In this document: positions 1 through 5,750 of the stretch, in pieces | Layout: every line of letters begins with the position of its first letter | Position numbering within the stretch: the first letter of the stretch is position 1 | Assembly (NCBI GenBank): GCA_025358985.1 | Contig: JANYHQ010000685.1 | Location: 1-6,747, forward strand | Length of the DNA: 6,747 nt | Direction: 5' to 3' | DNA from: Acidimicrobiales bacterium | GTDB lineage: Bacteria > Actinomycetota > Acidimicrobiia > Acidimicrobiales > JANYDT01 | Program-made: the position numbers and the translations under genes | Notes under the pieces: model-generated | Databases searched by the model: none | What the model was told of the DNA's origin: nothing | Seen by the model: the letters and a program-made list of their open reading frames with translations, nothing else

Positions 1-15
1 GGAAGAAGTGATCAC

Positions 16-873
16 TTGGACATCCGACCGATGACCGCCTCACTCGGGGCCGAGGTGTTCGATGTTGACCTTGCATCGCCTACCCCGGAGCTCGTGGCCA
101 GTATTGATGAGGCATTCGCCCAGTACGGTGTGTTGTTTTTCCGGGATCAGTCGCTGACTCCGCCGCAACAGGTGGCGCTCACCGCAGCCTTTGGCCCGAT
201 CCTGCGCGTTCCGTACATTCGACATCTCCAAGCACACCCCGATGTCATCGCCGTACTGAAGGAGGCCGACGAGCAGCGCATCTCCACCTTCGGCGGCACG
301 TGGCACAGCGATTTCTCGTTCCTGGACGAACCACCAATGGCGACATTGCTCTATGCGTTGGAACTTCCCCATGTCGGAGGCGACACGTTGTGGTCCAACC
401 AGTATTTGGCCTACGAGTCGTTGTCGTCGGGACTGCGACAACTTCTGGACCCCCTCACGGCTATTCAAACGGCGTGGCCTCATGGCACGAAAGGCCCCGG
501 GGAGGGAGCGGCTGTGAGTAGATCAGTGGGAATGACTCGCAATGACCCGTCAGCGGATCGCGAGGTGACACATCCGGTGGTCCGGGTCCATCCGGTCACA
601 GGCCGCCGGGCCCTCTTCGTGAACCCTGTGTACACGGAGCGCTTCTCACACATGACGGTGGACGAATCAGCTCCGTTGCTGAAGTATCTGTTCGATCACG
701 CGGTGAAACCGGAATTCGTGTGTCGGCTTCGTTGGCAGCCCGGGACGTTGGCCATGTGGGACAACCGCTGCCTGCTGCATCTTGCGGTGAACGACTATGA
801 CGGTCAACGACGCCTTCTGCACCGCACCACCGTGGCTGGTGATCGTCCGGTAGGCCCTCCCGTGAATGAGTAG
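16..873 (+). CDS. TauD/TfdA family Fe(II)/2-oxoglutarate-dependent dioxygenase
   Basis: A cytoplasmic non-heme iron oxygenase that would couple oxidative decarboxylation of 2-oxoglutarate to hydroxylation of an unknown small substrate. Read from TTG at 16 it has 285 residues, normal for the family. The opening (RPMTASLGAEVFDVDL, from residue 4) is the usual TauD N-terminus. The iron ligands are visible: H97 and D99 in TWHSDFSF, and distal H255 in WDNRCLLH. GGDT at 121-124 and arginines at about 266 and 270 fit the 2-oxoglutarate/substrate carboxylate sites. The HPVVRVHPVTGRRALFVN block (186-203) is highly typical. The family includes taurine and 2,4-D dioxygenases, but the TauD asparagine just before the WH motif is replaced by Gly-Gly, so taurine should not be assumed. 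The start is uncertain: the frame is open to base 1, so the true start may lie outside the window, although GGAAG at 1-5 could serve the TTG. The flavin oxidoreductase gene follows on the same strand. Confidence 0.9.
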   Translation: MDIRPMTASLGAEVFDVDLASPTPELVASIDEAFAQYGVLFFRDQSLTPPQQVALTAAFGPILRVPYIRHLQAHPDVIAVLKEADEQRISTFGGTWHSDFSFLDEPPMATLLYALELPHVGGDTLWSNQYLAYESLSSGLRQLLDPLTAIQTAWPHGTKGPGEGAAVSRSVGMTRNDPSADREVTHPVVRVHPVTGRRALFVNPVYTERFSHMTVDESAPLLKYLFDHAVKPEFVCRLRWQPGTLAMWDNRCLLHLAVNDYDGQRRLLHRTTVAGDRPVGPPVNE

Positions 874-939
874 TTGGCTGCTCCGTCAATTGACGCAGTA
901 GCTGACGCGGCCGCTTACGCTCGCAATGTGCACGAACCG

Positions 940-2046
940 ATGAACCAGCCCGCCGACCACCTCGCACTCTCCATCCTCGACCTGGTGCCGGTGCCCAGCG
1001 GATCCAACGCCAGGGCAGCGCTCAAGCACAGCCTGGAACTGGCCCAACATGTGGACGCTTTGGGTTACGTGCGGTACTGGGTGGCTGAGCACCACAACAT
1101 GGCGGGCATCGCCAGTTCGTCGCCGGCGGTACTCATTGGCCATCTGGCTGGTGTCACCGAAAACATGCGTATCGGGTCCGGAGGGGTCATGCTGCCCAAC
1201 CATTCGGCGCTCACCGTGGCCGAGCAGTTCGGCATGTTGGAGGCGTTGCATCCGGGGCGCATCGATCTGGGTATCGGGCGCGCACCTGGCACCGATCAGC
1301 TCACCGCTCGCGCCTTGCGCCGCGAGGCCCACGAACGGCCCGACGACTTCCTCGATCAGTTCAGCGACTTGGTGCATTACTTCCAGGGCGATTTTCCGGC
1401 CGACCATCCGTACCGGCGCATCGTGGCCACCCCGGCGCAGGGGAACATGCCGAACTTGTGGCTGCTCGGGTCGAGCGATTACAGCGCCCGTATGGCTGGT
1501 CTACTGGGCCTACCGTTTTCGTTTGCTCACCACTTCATGGCCGCCAACACCGCACCGGCTCTGGCCGAATACCGGCGTTCGTTTCGACCGTCCGTGTACT
1601 TGGACCAGCCGTACGCCACCATCGGGGTGGCGGCCGTGTGTGCTCCCACCGACGAAGAGGCCTACTGGTTGGCCGCTCCGGGTGGATTGGCGTTCGTCCG
1701 GCTCCGCCAAGGCCAGCTTGGGTTGTTTCCCAGCCCCGAAGAGGCGGCGGCGCACCCGTGGTCAGCGGCCGAGCGGGCGGCCGTGGAGACTCGCAATGCC
1801 GACACCATCATCGGCAGCCCAGTCACGGTCCGGCGCCGATTGCTGGAGCTTGCGGAACGCCATGGTGTTCAGGAGTTGATGATCACCACCATGCTGCACA
1901 GCCACCATGACCGTATACGCTCTTACGATTTGGTGGCCGGGGCCATGGAGATGGTTCCCGCCCGAGGCGACCGCCTCCCACTCAGCTCCACTCGCCGCAG
2001 TGGGGGAGGCAGTGGGGCTAGTCGCGGGGCGGCAATGACTGCATGA
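940..2046 (+). CDS. LLM-class flavin-dependent oxidoreductase, group 1 (MsnO8/YhbW-like)
   Basis: A bacterial-luciferase-like TIM-barrel enzyme, expected to use reduced flavin (FMNH2 or F420H2) in the cytoplasm; its substrate is unknown. From ATG 940 it has 368 residues. Group 1 motifs run in order: LSILDLVPVPSG near the N-terminus, YWVAEHHNMAGIASSSP (about 46-62), GSGGVMLPNHSAL (79-91), GRIDLGIGRAPGTDQ (106-120), NLWLLGSSDYSARMAGLLGLPF (172-193), and SPVTVRRRL (293-301) before the final helices. ATG 940 was chosen because family members begin just before LSILDL. In-frame GTG 928 and TTG 874 (directly after the dioxygenase stop) would add 4 or 22 residues without recognisable homology, and none of the three has a strong ribosome binding site. 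The last 30 or so residues are a Gly/Ser/Arg-rich tail beyond the usual family end, encoded by the hairpin region where this gene overlaps the convergent lyase gene. Probably co-transcribed with the dioxygenase 66 bases upstream. Confidence 0.88.
   Translation: MNQPADHLALSILDLVPVPSGSNARAALKHSLELAQHVDALGYVRYWVAEHHNMAGIASSSPAVLIGHLAGVTENMRIGSGGVMLPNHSALTVAEQFGMLEALHPGRIDLGIGRAPGTDQLTARALRREAHERPDDFLDQFSDLVHYFQGDFPADHPYRRIVATPAQGNMPNLWLLGSSDYSARMAGLLGLPFSFAHHFMAANTAPALAEYRRSFRPSVYLDQPYATIGVAAVCAPTDEEAYWLAAPGGLAFVRLRQGQLGLFPSPEEAAAHPWSAAERAAVETRNADTIIGSPVTVRRRLLELAERHGVQELMITTMLHSHHDRIRSYDLVAGAMEMVPARGDRLPLSSTRRSGGGSGASRGAAMTA
1973..2010. terminator. Possible hairpin at the convergent gene junction
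   Basis: GCCTCCCACT (1973-1982) pairs with AGTGGGGGAGGC (1999-2010), leaving a two-G bulge and a 16-base loop. On the minus strand it begins 8 bases after the lyase stop codon, the expected place for a terminator of that operon. On the plus strand it lies inside the 3' end of the flavin oxidoreductase gene. Neither side has a run of T after the stem, so it is not a classical intrinsic terminator. It could instead be a bidirectional pause or 3'-end protecting structure. Confidence 0.35.
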
Positions 2047-3418
2047 AATCGAGCCCCATGGCCATTGCGTCGATCATCTTGGTTTCTCCATCCGGCTCGG
2101 CTCCGAGGCCGTAACGCGCCCCCGAACGGGCCTTCGGTTGAGGCGGGTGCTTGGCGTACTCCACGGCCGCTTGGAGATCCACGAGGTACTGCTCGGCGAT
2201 ACCCGGCTTGGTATTGGGACGGGTGATACAGAAATGCAGAGCCGGGGGCAGTTGCAGATTGTTCATCCGCCACCCCTTCGAGGTGAGGTAGTCGCTGACG
2301 TGGTACACGTCGACCACGTCGGAACGAAACGCCACGTTGAAGCGCGGATCGCCAATCACCTGCAACTCGCCGATGGCATTCACACCCGCCTTGATCTTGG
2401 CTGCCGTTGCGAAGATATCGGCGGCAATGTCGCGGTATCCCGATGCCCCGATGGTGACCAAGGCGGCCCATGTGGCGGCCACGATGCCGCCCGAACGGCT
2501 GCCCGACATCCCCGGTGATGCGTAGAGACCGCCCGGCCATGTGGGATAGGCAAAGTACTGGTGGTGACGTAACGACGGGTTGGCATAGAGGAGCACCGAT
2601 GTACCCTTCAAACCGTATCCGTACTTATGAGTATCAGCAGAGATGGACGTGACCCCCGGGACCCGGAAGTCGAACGGGGTGATGTCGTAGCCCAAGCCCT
2701 CACCCCACGGCAGCAGCCAACCGCCAAGGCAGCCATCCACATGCAATCCAATGTCGTGTTGCATTGCCAACTGACCCAACTCGGTGATGGGGTCGATGAG
2801 CCCATGCGGATAGTTGCCGGCCGAGCCCACCAAGGCCACCGTGTTGGCGGTGATGTTCTTGGCCACCCAATCCACATCCACCAACCAGTTGTCGGCCAAA
2901 GGAGCGTGCAGCACCTTGATGCCGAAGTAGTGGCACGCTTTGTCCAGTGCCACGTGGGCGGTGACCGGCAGAATCACTTCAGGGGCGGTGATCCCCTTTT
3001 CGATCCGTCCACGCTCGCGATACACCAGCATGGGATTGATGAGGCTTTCGGTGCCGCCGGTGGTGACCACGCCACTGACCTGCTCAGCACACTCACCGTG
3101 GAGCATGTCGGCCGTCATGGCGATGATTTCGCCCTCCATCTTGGTGGCACTGGGGTACATGTCACGCTGCAGCACATTGGCGTGGGCGTACAGCCGATAG
3201 ATCTCGGTGAGGAAGTCGTAGTGATCGTGACCACCGTGGTACACCGACCCCGACAACTTGCCCGACATTCCCAGTTTGTCTTCTTCGGCGGCCACAGTGG
3301 TGAGTTCGGCCAGTATCTCCTCCCGGCTACGTGGAACTTCACGAAGCTTGTCCTCCACCGGAAACCGGTCCCGATACGGGAACATGGCCAGGGGTGGCTT
3401 GGGGGCGTGTGCGTTCAT
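2018..3418 (-). CDS. Sphingosine-1-phosphate-lyase-like PLP-dependent enzyme (group II decarboxylase fold)
   Basis: A 466-residue PLP enzyme that resembles eukaryotic and bacterial S1P lyases along nearly its full length, but has no N-terminal membrane helix and should be cytoplasmic. Family blocks in order: SGSVYHGG (56-63), NVLQRDMYPSATKMEGEI (81-98), TTGGTES (119-125), PVTAHVALDKACHYFGIK (151-168), VGSAGNYPHGLID (197-209), LHVDGCLGGW (225-234), FDFRVPGVTSISADTHKYGYGLKG (249-272), WPGGLYASPGMSGSRSGG (294-311) and KGWRMNNLQLPP (381-392). K265 is the Schiff-base lysine, H155 the His stacking on the PLP ring, and D228 the Asp that contacts the pyridine nitrogen. The family retro-aldol cleaves phosphorylated amino alcohols to an aldehyde and phosphoethanolamine; relatives are amino-acid decarboxylases, so decarboxylation is the main alternative. 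Gln84 replaces the usual His of the LHPD motif. The ATG overlaps the kinase stop (ATGA), and AGGAG lies 8 bases upstream. The 3' end overlaps the convergent gene by 29 bases. Confidence 0.88.
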   Translation of the reverse strand: MNAHAPKPPLAMFPYRDRFPVEDKLREVPRSREEILAELTTVAAEEDKLGMSGKLSGSVYHGGHDHYDFLTEIYRLYAHANVLQRDMYPSATKMEGEIIAMTADMLHGECAEQVSGVVTTGGTESLINPMLVYRERGRIEKGITAPEVILPVTAHVALDKACHYFGIKVLHAPLADNWLVDVDWVAKNITANTVALVGSAGNYPHGLIDPITELGQLAMQHDIGLHVDGCLGGWLLPWGEGLGYDITPFDFRVPGVTSISADTHKYGYGLKGTSVLLYANPSLRHHQYFAYPTWPGGLYASPGMSGSRSGGIVAATWAALVTIGASGYRDIAADIFATAAKIKAGVNAIGELQVIGDPRFNVAFRSDVVDVYHVSDYLTSKGWRMNNLQLPPALHFCITRPNTKPGIAEQYLVDLQAAVEYAKHPPQPKARSGARYGLGAEPDGETKMIDAMAMGLDFMQSLPPRD

Positions 3419-4935
3419 GGTGCGGTCTCCTGAAGTTGGGCGCTGGGTGCATGTAAGGAAGTATGAAGTTGAGTGAACACAGAACGTAGGTGTGCATACA
3501 GTGATGTAGTTGTCGGGTTCGGTTCGTAGCGGCGATGAAGCGGCACTAGGGCGCGCACATCATCGAGAGTCAATCGGCCAGCAGCCATATGGCCCAACAC
3601 ACCAGCACCGCGGGCATTGGCATGGCGTGGCGCATCGAGTTGCTCCACCGGTAGTGCGCACGCATCGGCCAGGATCTGGGCCCAAGTATCACTGAGCGCG
3701 CCGCCTCCCGCAAAGCGCAGCCGAGCGAACTCATGATCTGTGAGGGCCTGCACATCCTCGGCCAGCCAGGCCACCTGGAGCGCCACCCCCTCCATAACGG
3801 CGCGGGCCAGATCGGCGCGTACGGTTCCTAGACCGACACCCAGGAATCCGCCGCGTAGTGACTCGTCGGGGGCAGGCGACGCTGATCCCATCAGCCAGGG
3901 GAGGTACATCACTCCATTAGCTCCGGCCGCAGTGACGTCAGCATCGGCCACCGCATGCTGCAATGCATTTGGCCCGTCGTCGGGATAGCCGATGCGGGTG
4001 GCAAATGACTCCAATGCCTTGCCTCCCATACCTCCTTCGGCCACCACGTAATACCTATCGTCGAGGACACTCGGCATGCTGAGGATGAACCGGTTGTGCT
4101 CCACAATGCGGGTGCGGTGATGCGAGGTGAGTACTGCGGTGGTGCCCATCACCACGGTTGCTTCTCCGGAGTCCAAAGCCCCCGAGCCAAATGCTGCAGC
4201 AATGCTGTCGTTACACCCAGCGGCCACGTGCACTCCGGGTGGCAAGCCCATGTCGAACGCTGCGTCGCCGCGCATTGGTCCGAGGATGGTGAACGCCGGA
4301 ACGAACGGGGCAAGGTGGGTGCGATCCACCCCGGAGCGTTCGATGAGTTCATCGGACCATCCCCACGACCCCAGTGTGCGGTGATCACTGAGTGAGAGTG
4401 GCATGGCCGCATTGGCAGTGGTAGCGATGACGCCGGTCATACGAGCACTGAGGTAGTCAACCGGTTCGAGATATGCGCGCGTACGATGATGGACGTCTGG
4501 CTGATCATGCTGGCAATACAGGATGTGGGCGATACTGGATCCTGTGCGCGGCACCATTCCGTGAATGTCCAGCCATCGGCCCAGTCCACCGTTGTGCAAC
4601 AGTTTTGCGGTGTGGTCGCTGCCGCGCCGATCCATCCACACCATCATGGGTGCAGTGGCCCGACCATTGCTGTCCACCGGCACAATTGATGACCACTGAC
4701 CGGTGGGGTACACGATGTCGATGCTGTGAGCGGTGGAGTCGGGTGCTTGGGCCAATGCCAATCTGGTGGCCGAAGCCACGGCATGCCACACCTCCTCGGG
4801 ATCTTGCTCTGCCGCACCGTGTGGTCCAAACGAAGTGCGCACCGCTACTTGTGCGCTACCCAGTATGCGTCCGTCGACATCGACGATGGCCACCTTGGGG
4901 CCACCGGTACCGAGGTCAATGGCCAGTGCATTCAT
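3415..4935 (-). CDS. FGGY-family carbohydrate kinase (xylulokinase-like, substrate unknown)
   Basis: A 506-residue, two-domain actin-fold kinase that would use ATP to phosphorylate a sugar, polyol or related hydroxylated compound in the cytoplasm. The length is normal for the family. Visible motifs: phosphate loop 1 AIDLGTGGPKVAIVDVDG (5-22); YPTGQWSSIVPVD (76-88), equivalent to the SGQMHG segment of xylulokinase; MMVWMDRR (97-104); GCNDSIAAAFGSGA (240-253), with D243 as the probable catalytic base; VVMGTTAVLTS (261-271), phosphate 2; and FAGGGALSDTWAQILADACALPV (408-430), the adenosine/ATP segment. The loop reads DLGTGG rather than the usual DLGTS/T, and GQW replaces GQMHG, so the substrate is probably not xylulose. 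The start ATG overlaps the TetR stop codon and the stop overlaps the lyase start, both as ATGA, placing it in the middle of a tightly coupled three-gene operon. Other FGGY activities (glycerol, erythritol, ribulose, gluconate) cannot be separated from sequence alone. Confidence 0.88.
   Translation of the reverse strand: MNALAIDLGTGGPKVAIVDVDGRILGSAQVAVRTSFGPHGAAEQDPEEVWHAVASATRLALAQAPDSTAHSIDIVYPTGQWSSIVPVDSNGRATAPMMVWMDRRGSDHTAKLLHNGGLGRWLDIHGMVPRTGSSIAHILYCQHDQPDVHHRTRAYLEPVDYLSARMTGVIATTANAAMPLSLSDHRTLGSWGWSDELIERSGVDRTHLAPFVPAFTILGPMRGDAAFDMGLPPGVHVAAGCNDSIAAAFGSGALDSGEATVVMGTTAVLTSHHRTRIVEHNRFILSMPSVLDDRYYVVAEGGMGGKALESFATRIGYPDDGPNALQHAVADADVTAAGANGVMYLPWLMGSASPAPDESLRGGFLGVGLGTVRADLARAVMEGVALQVAWLAEDVQALTDHEFARLRFAGGGALSDTWAQILADACALPVEQLDAPRHANARGAGVLGHMAAGRLTLDDVRALVPLHRRYEPNPTTTSLYAHLRSVFTQLHTSLHAPSAQLQETAP
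3427..3431 (-). promoter_or_regulatory. Shine-Dalgarno AGGAG of the lyase gene, inside the kinase gene
   Basis: On the minus strand AGGAG precedes ATG 3418 by 8 bases, within the last codons of the kinase gene. It fixes the lyase start at 3418 and, with the ATGA overlap, suggests translational coupling of kinase and lyase. Confidence 0.75.
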
Positions 4936-5630
4936 CGGCGAGGTTTCCGCGGTTTCGCCTTGGCGGCATGTGATGGGCTCACGTATGGATTCACATAGGC
5001 CAACACTGCCCGTTTGGTTTCCTCGATCATTGCCGGATCACCGTCGAAGTCGAATCGGAAGGCCAGGTCCAACCCTTTGTCGATGATCCCGATCACCAGA
5101 TGAAAGGCAATCAACGGGTCCACTGCGCTGAGCACGATGCCATTGTCGGCCAGCCCGGCCACTGCAGTTGGTGCCGATGCGTCATCGTGTCGGCGCATGG
5201 CCTCCACCATCTCGATGGACAGATACGGGGAGAACCACAACGCCCGGTATCCCGGCTCGTTCCGATAGAACTCGGCCAGTGCATCGATCACCGCCGAAAT
5301 GCGCACTGGCCACGGACCGGGGTGGTGCTTGTGCGAGCGCTCCACCGCGGCGTCGAGACGGTCCATGGCCCGGATCACGATGGCGTCGAAAATTGCCTCG
5401 CGGTCCACGAAATAGTCGTACAACCAGCCCACCGACACGCCGCTGCGCGACGCAATCATGGTGGTGGTCACCAGATCCGGGCCCAACTCGTCCACCAGTT
5501 CAGCGGCGGCGTCGAGCACCCCCTGAACGCGTTGACGACTGCGGGTCTGCAATGGGACGCGACGAAGCGTGACCACCCCAGCGGCCGTTTCACGATCACC
5601 GGCTGCGGCCATCGCTCGCCGTCCTGCCAT
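4932..5630 (-). CDS. TetR/AcrR-family transcriptional regulator
   Basis: A 232-residue one-component regulator: N-terminal helix-turn-helix DNA-binding domain, C-terminal all-helical ligand-binding and dimer domain. The DNA-binding part runs from about residue 31 to 85, with SRQRVQGVLDAAAELVDELG (31-50) as helix 1 and TTTMIASRSGVSVGWLYDYFVDREAIFDAIV (55-85) as the HTH and following helix; GVSVGWLYDYF is the recognition-helix signature. The C-terminal domain ends in a basic tail (KAKPRKPRR). Start chosen at ATG 5630 because GGGGG lies 4 bases upstream. ATG 5648 adds six residues, has no ribosome binding site and abuts the palindrome; ATG 5723 would put the palindrome inside the gene. It is first in the operon with kinase and lyase (4-base overlap) and divergent from the transporter gene, so it probably represses both in the absence of a pathway ligand. 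The ligand is unknown. Confidence 0.9.
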   Translation of the reverse strand: MAGRRAMAAAGDRETAAGVVTLRRVPLQTRSRQRVQGVLDAAAELVDELGPDLVTTTMIASRSGVSVGWLYDYFVDREAIFDAIVIRAMDRLDAAVERSHKHHPGPWPVRISAVIDALAEFYRNEPGYRALWFSPYLSIEMVEAMRRHDDASAPTAVAGLADNGIVLSAVDPLIAFHLVIGIIDKGLDLAFRFDFDGDPAMIEETKRAVLAYVNPYVSPSHAAKAKPRKPRR

Positions 5631-5647
5631 GACACCCCCGTAGAACA

Positions 5648-5677
5648 TTGAAACCGATTCGGTTTCGGGTCTATGGT
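5648..5677 (+). promoter_or_regulatory. Candidate promoter of the ABC-transporter gene, overlapping the operator
   Basis: TTGAAA (5648-5653) and TATGGT (5672-5677) are separated by 18 bases and resemble -35 and -10 elements of the housekeeping sigma factor. The palindrome starts within the -35 box and fills the spacer, a classic repressor-blocking layout. The -10 is a moderate match only. Transcription would start near 5684, leaving a leader of roughly 65 bases. No convincing minus-strand promoter for the regulator operon was identified. Confidence 0.4.
5650..5666. promoter_or_regulatory. Perfect 17-bp palindrome, probable TetR operator
   Basis: GAAACCGA-T-TCGGTTTC is an exact inverted repeat of two 8-base arms around one central base. 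Size and symmetry fit a TetR-dimer operator. It lies 20 bases upstream of the chosen regulator start and 84 bases upstream of the divergent lipoprotein gene. The link to this regulator is inferred from position. Confidence 0.75.
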
Positions 5678-5750
5678 CGCGCATCCTCGAGGTGTTGTGC
5701 ATCATCGGCACTTGCGGGGTCACACCGATGGGTCAACAGGGGAGAATCCA

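Noticed and set aside
1049..1879. 276-codon plus-strand frame inside the flavin oxidoreductase gene
   Set aside because: Trp/Arg/Pro/Ser-rich translation with no domain, shifted relative to the clear luciferase-family frame.
1923..2540. 205-codon minus-strand frame overlapping the 3' part of the lyase gene
   Set aside because: Out-of-frame shadow of the lyase; it carries no recognisable motif, and the true frame is conserved through its C-terminus.
2627..3433. 268-codon open frame on the plus strand opposite the lyase gene
   Set aside because: Antisense to a strongly recognised PLP enzyme. The translation is His/Gly/Val-rich without any family motif, as expected for a shadow frame in G+C-rich DNA.
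5100..5651. 183-codon plus-strand frame opposite the TetR gene
   Set aside because: Antisense to a clear TetR regulator with an intact HTH; the shadow contains no domain.
5631..5723. N-terminal extension of the TetR gene to ATG 5723
   Set aside because: It would place the palindrome and candidate promoter inside the gene and adds residues without TetR homology. ATG 5630 has a purine-rich site immediately upstream.
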